From the NCBI GenBank assembly GCA_022711435.1, contig JAKLFB010000003.1, positions 124,001 to 188,000 on the forward strand: a stretch of 64,000 bases of DNA. The letters are read 5' to 3'. Positions 1 through 9,655 of the stretch are shown piece after piece. A program made the translations under genes and the position numbers. Origin of the DNA: Verrucomicrobiota bacterium. Lineage in GTDB: Bacteria > Verrucomicrobiota > Verrucomicrobiia > Limisphaerales > UBA1319. The number at the start of each line of letters is the position of its first letter. Within the stretch, counting starts at the first letter, position 1. The notes below the pieces were generated by a model, which was not told the origin of the DNA, ran no database searches, and worked only from the letters and a program-made list of their open reading frames with translations.

Positions 1-1341
1 GGGGGTGGAACGACGGAGAACCAGGGACGGTTTGCGGATGCGACCCATCGCTATGCGTGGGCGCTGCTGGAAAAGGCCGAGCTCGATCGGCTGGATGCCG
101 AGCTAACGAGGGTGCATCCGGGCCGGCCGCCGGGGCCCGCGTCGAGCGCGGCGCGCCTGATGAATCTGGCCAACTATTGCGAGGCGCTGCGGCTGGCGCT
201 GGCGGCCGCAATCCTGGAAGAAGACCCCGCCTATCCACATCTGGCAGATCGCCTGGGCCTGGCCTATCGGGCATGGATCGCCGAGTTCGCGACATTCTGC
301 CGCGGGCAGGCCGCGGCGGGCGCATCGGGCGCAGCAAGCGGCTCGATCATTGGGCGGCCGACGGTGGCTGCCGCTGGGGCGCCGCCCAAGCCTGATATCC
401 TGGATCGCACGGTCTTCCGGCTGATGGATTTTATCTTTAGCACGCGACAGTATGCGGCTCAACCGGCCAACTCCAGCAGTCAGAACATTGGCCTATCCGG
501 GCGTGTGACCCAGGCGGTGCAGAACTGGTGGAACGCGCACTTCGGCGGCTACAAAAGGAACAACACCATCGTATCGACCACATTCAAGGTGGCGAAGATG
601 CCCAGTTTTCTTGCCATTCCGCAAAAGGTGATCGAGAAGCTCATCGACATCAACATGCAGCTCTACAAATATGCGGGGGAGACAATTCGAGATGCCGGGG
701 GAGACCCGCCGCGTCCGTTCCGGCCCATGCCAGCGGCGGCGGGTGGGACGCTTGCGCGAGCGGATTACGATGTCCCCACCATCGAGCAGGTTTGGGCGCC
801 GGGCCCGCTCGAGGCCGGGGCGGGCATCAGCGCGCAGCGGCTGGCGGCGGCCCAATTGCTCCAGGACCGCATGCTGCAGCTGGCGGCACATCTTCACGCT
901 GCGGTGGTAGCCATCCAACGCCAGGAAGGGGCCTATCGCGCCGGCAATGAATACTGGTATCTGCGGCAAGGCGCGTATGCGGTGCACCATGAGCGCCGGG
1001 CAGGGGCATGCATGTGGGACACGGCGGACGCCATCGAGAGCTGGGTGAGCCTTCTCGATCAGGAAGGCGTCGAGGAGATCTGGGTGAACCCGCAGGAGTA
1101 CCAGGAAGTCATCGATCGGCTCCGAACCGAGGGGTACACCGCCGAGGAACGAAGTATCTTTCAGAACCTGGGATTGAATGACAACGAAATCGCGGCATGC
1201 CTCGATCGGGCGCGCGAGGCGGAGCTCGAGACGGACGACGTGGGTGTGCTGAGCGGATTGAACGCGGCCGCAACGACCCTCCGCGAGGCTGGATCGGTTC
1301 TGATGCAACTGCCGGTGTCGTTTGGACTGCGCTCGGACTAG
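1..1341 (+). CDS. Hypothetical protein, 5' end cut by window edge
   Basis: The reading frame is open from base 1, so the true start lies outside the window and at least 446 codons are visible. I do not recognise the family. What can be seen is a soluble, mostly helical, alanine-rich protein. Its middle part has the motif NWWNAHFGGYKRNN. The C-terminal part is acidic (QEGVEEIWVNPQEY, then repeated short helices) and ends FGLRSD. No membrane segment is obvious in the visible part. It lies 115 bases before a PPK2 gene, so the two need not be one transcript. A GTG at 112 could be taken for the start, but homogeneous coding sequence continues upstream of it. Confidence 0.6.
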   Translation, partial: GGGTTENQGRFADATHRYAWALLEKAELDRLDAELTRVHPGRPPGPASSAARLMNLANYCEALRLALAAAILEEDPAYPHLADRLGLAYRAWIAEFATFCRGQAAAGASGAASGSIIGRPTVAAAGAPPKPDILDRTVFRLMDFIFSTRQYAAQPANSSSQNIGLSGRVTQAVQNWWNAHFGGYKRNNTIVSTTFKVAKMPSFLAIPQKVIEKLIDINMQLYKYAGETIRDAGGDPPRPFRPMPAAAGGTLARADYDVPTIEQVWAPGPLEAGAGISAQRLAAAQLLQDRMLQLAAHLHAAVVAIQRQEGAYRAGNEYWYLRQGAYAVHHERRAGACMWDTADAIESWVSLLDQEGVEEIWVNPQEYQEVIDRLRTEGYTAEERSIFQNLGLNDNEIAACLDRAREAELETDDVGVLSGLNAAATTLREAGSVLMQLPVSFGLRSD

Positions 1342-1456
1342 CGGTTCGTGCGCGATCTCGGCGGCTGGGCGCAAGCCCGCATTTCCGACTCGCGCCGGGT
1401 GGATGCGCCCTGAGATCTTGCGATAACAGCGGGTGCGGCAATTCGATTGAGAGATC

Positions 1457-2359
1457 ATGAAACTCGAGAAGATCATCAAAGCTGCCGGTCAGCTGGCGCG
1501 GCCCCATTGCGTGAGGGACGGCGACCGGTTCCGATTGAAAGACGTGGATCCGGGGGATACCGGGGGGTTCGGGGCGGACGACAAACCGCGAGCCCAGGAA
1601 GCGCTGAAGATGGGAATCGATGCGATGGTGACGATGCAGGACATGCTGTATGCCCAGGACCGGCGGGCGGTGCTCCTGATCTTTCAGGCGATGGATGCGG
1701 CCGGCAAGGACAGCGCCATCAAGCATGTGATGTCGGGCGTCAATCCTCAGGGCTGCCAGGTGGCCTCGTTCAAGGCGCCATCCGACGAGGAGCTGGATCA
1801 CGACTACCTCTGGCGCTGCATCCGGCATCTGCCCGAGCGGGGCCGGATCGGCATCTTCAATCGCTCCTATTACGAGGAGGTCCTCGTGGTCCGGGTGCAT
1901 CCGGAAATCCTGGCCCGGGAGAAGCTGCCACAAGCCCTGATCTCCCGCGACATCTGGAAGCAGCGGTTCCAGGACATCCGCGCGTTCGAGCGCTACCTCA
2001 GCCGCAACGGGGTGGTGGTGCGGAAGTTCTTTCTCCACGTGTCCCGCCAGGAGCAGAAGAAGCGGTTTCTCGAACGCATCGAGGATCCGGCTAAGAACTG
2101 GAAGTTCTCGGCGGCCGATGTCCGGGAGCGCGGCCACTGGAAGGAGTACATGGCGGCGTATGAGGAGATGATCCGGCACACGGCGACGGAGGAGGCGCCC
2201 TGGTATGTGGTGCCGGCCAACCACAAGTGGTATACGCGGATCGTCGTGGCGGCCGCTGTGATCGACGCCTTGGGCTCGCTGGATCTGAAGTATCCCCGGA
2301 TCAGCCCCGCGCAGCAGCGGGAGCTGGCGGCTGCAGCAAAGGCGCTGCAGGCGGAATAG
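1457..2359 (+). CDS. PPK2-family polyphosphate:nucleotide phosphotransferase
   Basis: The 300-residue protein belongs to the polyphosphate kinase 2 family, which moves phosphate between polyphosphate and nucleoside mono- or diphosphates in the cytoplasm. The Walker A-type loop MDAAGKDS lies at about residues 79-86. The following segment GRIGIFNRSYYEEVLVVRVH contains the Walker B/lid region typical of PPK2. Length is normal for a one-domain PPK2. The NRSYYEEVLVVRVHP wording resembles the class III-like branch that can phosphorylate AMP, but class cannot be settled by eye. The gene starts at ATG 1457 and is followed after 19 bases by a sugar isomerase gene. A link to sugar use is not evident; it may simply share a transcript. 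Confidence 0.9.
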   Translation: MKLEKIIKAAGQLARPHCVRDGDRFRLKDVDPGDTGGFGADDKPRAQEALKMGIDAMVTMQDMLYAQDRRAVLLIFQAMDAAGKDSAIKHVMSGVNPQGCQVASFKAPSDEELDHDYLWRCIRHLPERGRIGIFNRSYYEEVLVVRVHPEILAREKLPQALISRDIWKQRFQDIRAFERYLSRNGVVVRKFFLHVSRQEQKKRFLERIEDPAKNWKFSAADVRERGHWKEYMAAYEEMIRHTATEEAPWYVVPANHKWYTRIVVAAAVIDALGSLDLKYPRISPAQQRELAAAAKALQAE

Positions 2360-2378
2360 ACCAGAAAGAAAACGCACC

Positions 2379-3251
2379 ATGATTCAAATTGGACTCCACA
2401 CGGACAATTGGCGGCCGCTGAGCACGAGCTTCGAGGCGGCCTGCCACAAGGTCGCAGCCTTCGGGCTGCGGCACATCGAGTTTTGCGTGATTCACGGGCA
2501 GTATTTCGTGGCCGCGTTGGGATACGATCCGGCGGTCTCGCTCGAATCGAATCCGCGCGCTCTCCGGCGATTTCTGGACGAGCTGGGGCTGCGGGTGTCC
2601 CAGATCGACGGCTCCTACCCGATGATGGGGCCGAACGGATCGGCGTTCGGGGTGGCCTATGTGCAGCAGTCCATCCGATTCGCGGCCGAGCTGGGCTGCC
2701 CGATGGTGGACACCGTGGACGGCGCGTTCGAGACGCCCGGCCTGACGCGCAAGGAGGTGTTCCGCGTCACGTGCGACAACTATCGCCAATGCCTGTCCTG
2801 GGCCGAAGACTACAAGGTCATTGTCAACGTCGAGCCCCACGGGCCCTACACGAACGACATCGGATTCATGCAGAAGCTGTTCCAGCATTTCGAGTCGGAG
2901 TGGCTGCGGTGCAACTTCGACACGGGCAACACCTTCATCGCCGGCCACGACCCCCTGGCCTACTTGCAGGCCATGCGCCCCTTCGTGACCCATTGCCATA
3001 TCAAGGACGTGAGCGCCGACCTGGCCGCGGCGGCTCGCGGCGAGGAGACCGGCATCGGCAGCAGCATCGTGCCCGTGGGGGGCGGCGTCAACGCCGACAA
3101 TATCCGCCGCTGCCTCGAGTACCTGCACGCCACCGGCTGGGATGGCGCTGTGTCGATCGAGTGCCACGGCTCCGACGAGAACACAAGGGCCAGCGTGGAA
3201 TGGATGAAGAAGACGCTGAGCGCGGCCCGGAGGAAGGCCGCCCGGCCGTAA
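2379..3251 (+). CDS. Sugar phosphate isomerase/epimerase, xylose isomerase-like TIM barrel
   Basis: The 290-residue cytoplasmic protein has the pattern of the AP_endonuc_2/xylose isomerase-like TIM barrel family: an N-terminal strand IQIGLHTDNW, a metal-site glutamate in IVNVEPHGPY, an NFDTGNTF segment and THCHIKDV near the end of the barrel, then a final glutamate in AVSIECHG. These residues normally bind a divalent metal and act on a keto- or aldose sugar. The exact substrate is unknown. It sits 17 bases before an exported Gfo/Idh/MocA gene, a pairing common in verrucomicrobial and planctomycete sugar clusters. Confidence 0.85.
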   Translation: MIQIGLHTDNWRPLSTSFEAACHKVAAFGLRHIEFCVIHGQYFVAALGYDPAVSLESNPRALRRFLDELGLRVSQIDGSYPMMGPNGSAFGVAYVQQSIRFAAELGCPMVDTVDGAFETPGLTRKEVFRVTCDNYRQCLSWAEDYKVIVNVEPHGPYTNDIGFMQKLFQHFESEWLRCNFDTGNTFIAGHDPLAYLQAMRPFVTHCHIKDVSADLAAAARGEETGIGSSIVPVGGGVNADNIRRCLEYLHATGWDGAVSIECHGSDENTRASVEWMKKTLSAARRKAARP

Positions 3252-3268
3252 CCCCTGGAGTAATGCTT

Positions 3269-4474
3269 ATGAAAAAGACAATGGATCGCACGGGCTCGAC
3301 GCGGCGGGCCTTTCTGGCTGGCGCGGGCGTAGCCTCGACGTTCCTTTTGCTGGATCCAAGACGGGTGTTCGGCTCCGAAGCCAACTCGGCGATCGAGATC
3401 GGTCTGATCGGCTGCGGCGGGCGCGGGAGCTGGATTGCGCCCATGTTTGCCGAAGCTGGCGGCTACCGATGGGTGGCGTGCGCGGATTATTTTCCGGATC
3501 GTGCGGATGCCGTGGGCAGCAAGCAGGGGATTGACGCTGCGCGGCGCTACACGGGGCTGTCCGGGCACCGGCGCCTGCTCGAGGGCAGGCTGGACGCGGT
3601 GGTGATCGAGACGCCGCCGTATTTTCATCCCCAGCAGGCGGCGGAGGCCGTCGAAGCGGGGAAGCATGTGTACCTGGCGAAACCGATTGCGGTGGATGCG
3701 CCCGGGTGCCAGGCGATCGCCGAGGCGGGCCGGCGGGCGACCGCGTGCCAGCGGGTGTTCCTGGTCGATTTCCAGACCCGCGCCAGCGAACATTATCGGG
3801 CGGCGTTGCAGCTGGTGCGCGAGGGCCAGATCGGGCGCATCATCATGGGCGAGGCCCATTATCCGTGGCTGGGAGGCGGCCGCGGCGCGCCTCCCGAAAC
3901 CCCCGAGCAGCAGTTGCGCTCGTGGTATTACGTGCTCGCTCTCTCCGGCGATTTCATCGTCGAGCAGAGCATTCACTCGCTCGATGTCGCGACGTGGATC
4001 CTCGATGCGGATCCGATCCGGGCCATCGGCGCAGGGGGGCGGAAGATGCGTCCGCCGACGAGCATCTTTGACCACTTCGCGGTCCAGTATTTTTTCCCTG
4101 ATGACGTCGTGTTGTCGTTCACGTGCATCCAGGCGATCCCGGAAATGAAAGACGAGATCTCGGCGCGGGTGTACGGCACGGATGGCTACATCAGCACCGA
4201 CTATTACAAGGGGGTGTTCGTGCGCGGGAAGGAGTTCTACGAGGGAGCGCACACGAACCTTTACACCACCGGCACGCGGGCCAACATCCGCGAGTTTCAT
4301 CAGTTCATCACGACTGGCCGATATGACAATCCAACCGTGGCGGCGTCGGTGCGATCGAATCTTACAGCGATTTTGGGGCGCGAGGCGGCCTATGCACGGG
4401 GCGAGGTCGCTCTCGATGCACTGCTGCGCGAAGGGCGCAAGCTCGAGCCGGATTTGCGCGGGCTGCGGGCCTGA
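3269..4474 (+). CDS. Gfo/Idh/MocA family oxidoreductase with Tat-like signal
   Basis: The 401-residue protein is an NAD(P)-dependent sugar/inositol dehydrogenase-type enzyme. The N-terminus STRRAFLAGAGVAST is a twin-arginine-like export signal, followed by the nucleotide-binding loop IGLIGCGGRGS. The usual EKP motif is VYLAKPIAVD here, with the lysine-proline kept. I chose ATG 3269 over the in-frame ATG 3263 because GGAG at 3257-3260 is 8 bases from the former and only 2 from the latter. The gene lies between a TIM-barrel isomerase and a glycosidase-like protein, so a role in modifying a released sugar in the periplasm is plausible. The substrate is not known. Confidence 0.85.
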   Translation: MKKTMDRTGSTRRAFLAGAGVASTFLLLDPRRVFGSEANSAIEIGLIGCGGRGSWIAPMFAEAGGYRWVACADYFPDRADAVGSKQGIDAARRYTGLSGHRRLLEGRLDAVVIETPPYFHPQQAAEAVEAGKHVYLAKPIAVDAPGCQAIAEAGRRATACQRVFLVDFQTRASEHYRAALQLVREGQIGRIIMGEAHYPWLGGGRGAPPETPEQQLRSWYYVLALSGDFIVEQSIHSLDVATWILDADPIRAIGAGGRKMRPPTSIFDHFAVQYFFPDDVVLSFTCIQAIPEMKDEISARVYGTDGYISTDYYKGVFVRGKEFYEGAHTNLYTTGTRANIREFHQFITTGRYDNPTVAASVRSNLTAILGREAAYARGEVALDALLREGRKLEPDLRGLRA

Positions 4475-4499
4475 TGGGTTCGGACGGCGGGAGGCAGTT

Positions 4500-7400
4500 G
4501 TGGATGGGCCTCGGGCTGGGGGGCGGCTGGCTGCGGGTGCGGCGGCCGTGGCGGCCGCCGGCGTTGCCTGGCTCGGCGGAGTGGCTTGCGCGGCTGAGAT
4601 CCTTGAGCTGAGCGATCATCCGGAGCTGATCGTGGCCGAAAAGCAGGATTGGGGGGTGCGAGGGATCGATCGCGCGGCGCACGAGGCGCACCGGGAGGGC
4701 GAGCCGCTGCAGATCGGGGACCGGCGTTTCTCGAGGGGGATCGGGTTGCATGCGGCGGGTTCATTGACCGTTTGGCTCGAGGGCGGCTTCACCGAATTCC
4801 AGGCATGGGTAGGGCTTCAGCCCTGCGGCAGCCCGGGCAGCGTGGTGTTTCGGGTCTGGGTCGACGGTGAGCCGCGCTATGACAGCGGGGTGCGTCGCAC
4901 GGGCGATCCGGCCTGCCGGGTCGCGGTTCCCATTGCGGGCGCGTGGGAGCTTCGCCTCGAGGCTGATCCTGCCGGGGACGGCATCGCGTGCGACATGGCC
5001 AATTGGGCCGATGCCCGGCTCGTGCGGTCGGAGAGGGGGCTGGAGGCCGCCGCTGAGCTGCCCGTGAATGTGGCGCCTTTCGGCCGGGTGATGACCAGCG
5101 ATCCACGTCGCCGGCACGGCACCCAGGCGCCGCGGACCGGCGAGTTTCCGGCAGAGGATTTTGTTCTCGAGAGCGATTTGGCGCCGGATCGCAACGGGGT
5201 GTATGCGGTTCTGGCATCACCCGGCGGGTCGGCGAGCATCGGGATCCGGTGGCTGAGCCGCCGAGCTGTTCGCTCGCTCGAGCTCGAGCGATCTGGCCAG
5301 CAAGGGTGGCCTGATCCGGACCGATTGAGCATCGAGGGATGGTTTGGCGAATCGCTCTGGCAAGGACAATGGCAGCCGATCGAGGGCCGGATCGCCATTC
5401 GGGAGAGGCGCTGGCTTTTCGAGGCGGACACCTCGACGCCCGGCGGCCTGCCCCGCGTTTGGAAGGTGCGCTGGGTTTGGCCGGCGGACGGCAGGCCGGC
5501 CGAGGTCCGGGCCCCTGTCTGCCGGACCCGGACCCGTTGGGCAGCTCGGGGCTTTCAGATCGAGCTCGGCGAGCCGGCGGGCGCGGATGCGCCCGCAGGC
5601 CAGCCGGATCATGCCACGGTCGCTGTCATCGATGGCGAGCAGATCGGCGGCATCCCGAACTCGATTCGAATCGGCTCGCCGGCTGTGATCCAGGTCCGCT
5701 ATGCATGCCCATCGAGTCTGGACTCGGAGCGGACTCAATTGCGGATCGAGCGGGGAGATCATGTGGTCCATGTGGCGCTCGAGGACGTCATCAAGAACGA
5801 GGCGGTTTACGTGCCGGCCTATGGGGTGATCGTGAGCCGGGCGGAATCGCCGGCGACCTTGTCCGGTTACCGGCAGCGGATCGCCGGCCAGCCGACCGTG
5901 CTGGATCGAGTCCGAACGATGCCGGAGCAGACGCTCGAGCAGGCGCTGGCGCGGACCCATCGCGCGGCGCAGAACGAGGGGCCGGTTCTGCTGTCGCTGG
6001 CCTGCGCCGGCGCCAAGCTGGTGGTCGAGCGGAGGGGCGATCTCCATTTCCACACCGCCCCGGCACCGAGCTCGGACTGGCTGGCGAGCGCGGCGGGCGT
6101 CCAGGTGCGGCTCGAGGCGCCCGCCTCAGGGGTGATCGGTCGGGAGCTGGATGGCGGGTGGCTGCCAATTCCCGTCACGACACAGCCGGCGGGGGGGTGG
6201 GCGCTGCGGCAGCGGACCTGGGTTGCCCCGCTGGAAGAATCCGGGGCGGCGCGCCTGGGCGCCGATCCGCCCTCCGTCGGGATCGCCGAGTTCACGTTCC
6301 TCCATCGTTCAGCCGCAGCCGTCCCGGTCACGCTCGAGCTGGCCTTTCTCGAGCATGTCCGGAGCCATCGGGCGGCGGAGCTGGCGCGATCCGCCGATGG
6401 CTGGATCGCGCGCGCATCGGGGAAGACCATGGCGCGCGTTGTTCTCAGCATGGATGGGCAATGGACGACCGCAGCCACCAACGGCGTCCTGGCCATTCGC
6501 GGCGATCTATGGCCTGGATCCGCGAGACAGCTGGTCCTGGCGCTCGCCATGGATGGCGGCCCGTTGCCCGATCGGCTGGACGCGGAAGGCTTGCGGGCTG
6601 CCACGAAGCGCTACTGGAGCGATGTGTTGTCCGGAGGCGCCCGGATCGAGACACCCGAGCCGTTTCTCAACGACCTGATTCGCTCCTCGGAGGTGCGCTG
6701 TTATATCGCCGCCCGTCCCGACGGAGCGGATCGACTGGCGCCCTGGATTGCCGCCATGGCCTATGGCCCCCTCGAGAGCGAAGCCCATTCCGTAATTCGC
6801 GGCATGGATTTCATGGGGCACCACGATTTCGCGCGGCGCGGCCTGGATTACTTTGTGCATCGGTATACCCCGAGCGGCTATCTGACGACCGGGTATACGA
6901 CCTTCGGGACCGGGTGGCATCTGTGGACCGTGGGCGAGCACTGGCAGCTGACCCGGGATCGAGGCTGGCTTCGAGCGAATGCGTCCGAGCTGGCCCGAGT
7001 GGGCCAATGGATCGTTCGCCAGATCGCCAAGACCCGGCAAACGGGATCGGACGGCAGGCCGGTGCGGGGCTACGGCCTGATGCCGCCCGGGGTTCTGGCG
7101 GATTGGAACGTGTATGCGCAGCATTTCTGCATGAACGCCTATTACGCCGCCGGGCTGCGCGAGCTGGGCGAGGCGCTGAAAAGCCTGGGGCACCCGGATG
7201 CCGCCGAGTTCGAGCGGGAAGGGCGAGCCCTGGCGGAGGCGACGCGGGCGGCGTTCGAGGGGGTGTGCCGGGAGGCGCCGGTGGTGCCGTTGCGCTCGGG
7301 GATCTGGGTGCCGTTCTACCCGGGCCAGCCGCACACGCCCGGCCCGGTGGCCCGCGCCTATCCGGGCGAGGATGCGGGCCGGAGCTGGGCGTACAACGTC

Positions 7401-8111
7401 GAGCTGGGCGCGCACCAGATGGTGCCGGCGGGCGTCCTGGCGCCGGACGATCCGCGGGCGGGCTGGATGATGGAGCACCTCGAGGACCGCGCCTTCCTCG
7501 AGAGCGGCTGGTTCGATTACCCCGCGGCCGAGAACGAGCGCGACTGGTTCCATCTGGGCGGTTTTTCCAAAGTGCAGCCCTATTACTGCCGGAATGTCGA
7601 GATCTACGGATTGCGCGACGAGGTGCGCCCTTTTCTGCGTTCCTACTTCAACAGCCTGGCGTCGCTGGTCAACCGGGAGGTGCTCACGTTTTGGGAGCAT
7701 TTCCATCACAGCGGCGCGTGGGATAAGACGCACGAGACCGGCTATTTTCTGCATCAGACGCGGACCATGCTGGTGCAGGAGCGGGGGGATCGCCTCTGGC
7801 TGGCGCCGTTTGTGCCGGCTGCCTGGCTGCGGGATGGGCATCGGATCCGAGTGGAGAATGCCCCCACGCGGTTCGGCCCGGTGGGGTATCGGATCGATTC
7901 GCATCTTGGGGACGGCTACATCGAAGCGGTCGTGGATGCGCCGCAGCAGGCGCCGGCGACCCCCCTGGCGATCCGGCTTCGCCACCCGGAAGGCCGGTCT
8001 CCCCGAGGCGTTCTCGTCGATGGCCGGCCTGCCGAGGATGGGCGGATGGATGGGGATGCGATCCGATGGCAGCCCGCTGGACCCCGGACCGTGGTGCGCG
8101 TTCTGTACTGA
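4500..8111 (+). CDS. Secreted NPCBM-domain glycosidase-like protein (six-hairpin fold)
   Basis: About 1203 residues if translation starts at GTG 4500, which has GGGAGG at 4489-4494 and is followed at once by a hydrophobic signal peptide (AAGAAAVAAAGVAWLGG). Residues about 40-175 read as an NPCBM carbohydrate-binding module (FSRGIGLHAAGSLTVWLEGG, then a galactose-binding-like beta sandwich). From about residue 715 the sequence looks like an (alpha/alpha)6 six-hairpin glycosidase barrel (SEVRCYIAARPDGADRLAPW, GMDFMGHHDFARRGLDYF, DWNVYAQHFCMNAYYAAGL). A C-terminal beta domain closes it (LWLAPFVPAAWLRDGHRIRVENAP). The GH family cannot be named safely. It follows a Gfo/Idh/MocA gene by 25 bases and probably shares its transcript. 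Confidence 0.75.
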   Translation: MDGPRAGGRLAAGAAAVAAAGVAWLGGVACAAEILELSDHPELIVAEKQDWGVRGIDRAAHEAHREGEPLQIGDRRFSRGIGLHAAGSLTVWLEGGFTEFQAWVGLQPCGSPGSVVFRVWVDGEPRYDSGVRRTGDPACRVAVPIAGAWELRLEADPAGDGIACDMANWADARLVRSERGLEAAAELPVNVAPFGRVMTSDPRRRHGTQAPRTGEFPAEDFVLESDLAPDRNGVYAVLASPGGSASIGIRWLSRRAVRSLELERSGQQGWPDPDRLSIEGWFGESLWQGQWQPIEGRIAIRERRWLFEADTSTPGGLPRVWKVRWVWPADGRPAEVRAPVCRTRTRWAARGFQIELGEPAGADAPAGQPDHATVAVIDGEQIGGIPNSIRIGSPAVIQVRYACPSSLDSERTQLRIERGDHVVHVALEDVIKNEAVYVPAYGVIVSRAESPATLSGYRQRIAGQPTVLDRVRTMPEQTLEQALARTHRAAQNEGPVLLSLACAGAKLVVERRGDLHFHTAPAPSSDWLASAAGVQVRLEAPASGVIGRELDGGWLPIPVTTQPAGGWALRQRTWVAPLEESGAARLGADPPSVGIAEFTFLHRSAAAVPVTLELAFLEHVRSHRAAELARSADGWIARASGKTMARVVLSMDGQWTTAATNGVLAIRGDLWPGSARQLVLALAMDGGPLPDRLDAEGLRAATKRYWSDVLSGGARIETPEPFLNDLIRSSEVRCYIAARPDGADRLAPWIAAMAYGPLESEAHSVIRGMDFMGHHDFARRGLDYFVHRYTPSGYLTTGYTTFGTGWHLWTVGEHWQLTRDRGWLRANASELARVGQWIVRQIAKTRQTGSDGRPVRGYGLMPPGVLADWNVYAQHFCMNAYYAAGLRELGEALKSLGHPDAAEFEREGRALAEATRAAFEGVCREAPVVPLRSGIWVPFYPGQPHTPGPVARAYPGEDAGRSWAYNVELGAHQMVPAGVLAPDDPRAGWMMEHLEDRAFLESGWFDYPAAENERDWFHLGGFSKVQPYYCRNVEIYGLRDEVRPFLRSYFNSLASLVNREVLTFWEHFHHSGAWDKTHETGYFLHQTRTMLVQERGDRLWLAPFVPAAWLRDGHRIRVENAPTRFGPVGYRIDSHLGDGYIEAVVDAPQQAPATPLAIRLRHPEGRSPRGVLVDGRPAEDGRMDGDAIRWQPAGPRTVVRVLY

Positions 8112-8283
8112 CAGGGCGGCGTCCGCGGATCCAGCTGGCTGGGCGTTCATGCCCGCGCGTCCAAAGGCGCTGCTGCCGGGGAGGTCGGGTTCTCTTTTCG
8201 GCAAGGTTTTGATTCGACAGCGGCCGGGGATGAACCACAATATCCGTCGTTTGCTTTTGCCCAAATCATACACGAGAAGAACC

Positions 8284-9618
8284 ATGAAAAGACCGACGAC
8301 AATCGATGGCGGGTTTCCGGCCCGCGGGGAAGCGGCCCGGGATCGAGATGCGGCGCGCATAGGCCGCCGGCAGTTTCTGAAGAGGGCAGCCCAGGCGGGA
8401 GCGCTGCTGATGGCGCCCCAGGTGGTCCGCGGGGCTGTCGTCGGGCGCGACGGCGGGGTCCCTCCCAGCGAGCAGATCTTGCTGGGCGCGATCGGCATCG
8501 GGAATCGGGGCGCTTACGTGCTCAGCTGTTTTCTGCACGAGCCGGACTTGCGGTTCGTGGCGATCTGCGATGTCAAGGCGGTGCGCCGGCAGGCGGTCAA
8601 GAAGATGGCCGATACCCGGTACGGCAACTCGGATTGCGCGACCTATCGCGATCTGCATGATCTGCTGGCGCGGAGCGACATCGATGCCGTGCTGATTGCG
8701 ACGGGGCCGAACTGGCATGCCACGGCATCGATACTCGCGGCGCAGGCGGGCAAGGACGTTTATTGCGAGAAGCCCTGCACCAAGAACATCGCGCAGAGCG
8801 TTGCGCTGGCGGAGGCTTTCCGGCGAACCGGCCGCGTGTTTCAGGCAGGCACGCAGCGCCGCAGCCTCCCCAATTTCGCGTTTGCGATCGACCTGGCGCG
8901 GCGGGGCAGGCTGGGCCGGCTGCAGACGATGCATGCGCATCCGGGCGGATTGAAGCCCGGGACCAGCGGGTGGGCGCCGGCCGAGGCCGAGCCTTCCCGG
9001 GAAGAAGTGGATTGGGACATGTACCTGGGCCCGGCAGCCTGGCGCCCTTACAACCGGCGCTGGCTCGATGGATTCAACTTCGAGAAAGGCGGTGGCATGG
9101 TAGGAGGCGGCTGTCTCGAGTGGGGCTCCCATTGCGTCGACCTCTGCCAGTGGGCCAATGACGCCGACGACACCGCGCCGGTCGAGTATGAGCCGAAGGG
9201 GGACCAGTTGCACGCGCGCTATGCCAACGGCGTCCGCCTCATCATGCGCAATGACGGCTGGCTGCCTCTGGGCTCGTGCCCTGTGCGATTCGAGGGCGAC
9301 CGGGAGTGGGTGGAGACGGCCGACAATGGCGACATCATGGCCAGCTCGCCGGCCCTCCTCACGGGAAAAGGCGCCAAGATCTCCGGCTACCCCGCCGACT
9401 TCCACGTCCGGGATTTCCTGGATTGCGTCAAGTCGCGAGGCCAGCCGCGGGCCAACGCGGACGTGGCCTGCCAGTCGCACATCGCCTGCCATGCCGCCAA
9501 CATCGCCCTGTTCCTGGGACGCAAGCTCTATTTCGACCCGCGAAAGAACGAGTTCGTGGGGGATGCGGAAGCGAACCGGCTGCGCTCCGAAGCGCTGCGC
9601 GAGCCATGGCGAATCTAA
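8284..9618 (+). CDS. Gfo/Idh/MocA family oxidoreductase with Tat signal
   Basis: The 444-residue protein begins at ATG 8284, after a GAGAAG ribosome site. It carries a twin-arginine signal (IGRRQFLKRAAQAGALLMAP) after an unusually long, charged 30-residue leader. The Rossmann loop is LGAIGIGNRGAY and the catalytic EKP motif is intact (VYCEKPCTKN). The C-terminal half has the subfamily pattern GGGCLEWGSHCVDLCQWA and PADFHVRDFLDCVKSRGQP, typical of the large verrucomicrobial/planctomycete family of exported sugar dehydrogenases. It is followed 37 bases later by a HEAT-repeat protein. Substrate unknown. Confidence 0.88.
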   Translation: MKRPTTIDGGFPARGEAARDRDAARIGRRQFLKRAAQAGALLMAPQVVRGAVVGRDGGVPPSEQILLGAIGIGNRGAYVLSCFLHEPDLRFVAICDVKAVRRQAVKKMADTRYGNSDCATYRDLHDLLARSDIDAVLIATGPNWHATASILAAQAGKDVYCEKPCTKNIAQSVALAEAFRRTGRVFQAGTQRRSLPNFAFAIDLARRGRLGRLQTMHAHPGGLKPGTSGWAPAEAEPSREEVDWDMYLGPAAWRPYNRRWLDGFNFEKGGGMVGGGCLEWGSHCVDLCQWANDADDTAPVEYEPKGDQLHARYANGVRLIMRNDGWLPLGSCPVRFEGDREWVETADNGDIMASSPALLTGKGAKISGYPADFHVRDFLDCVKSRGQPRANADVACQSHIACHAANIALFLGRKLYFDPRKNEFVGDAEANRLRSEALREPWRI

Positions 9619-9655
9619 CCAACCGACCCGACACGATTGACCCAACAGGATTGAT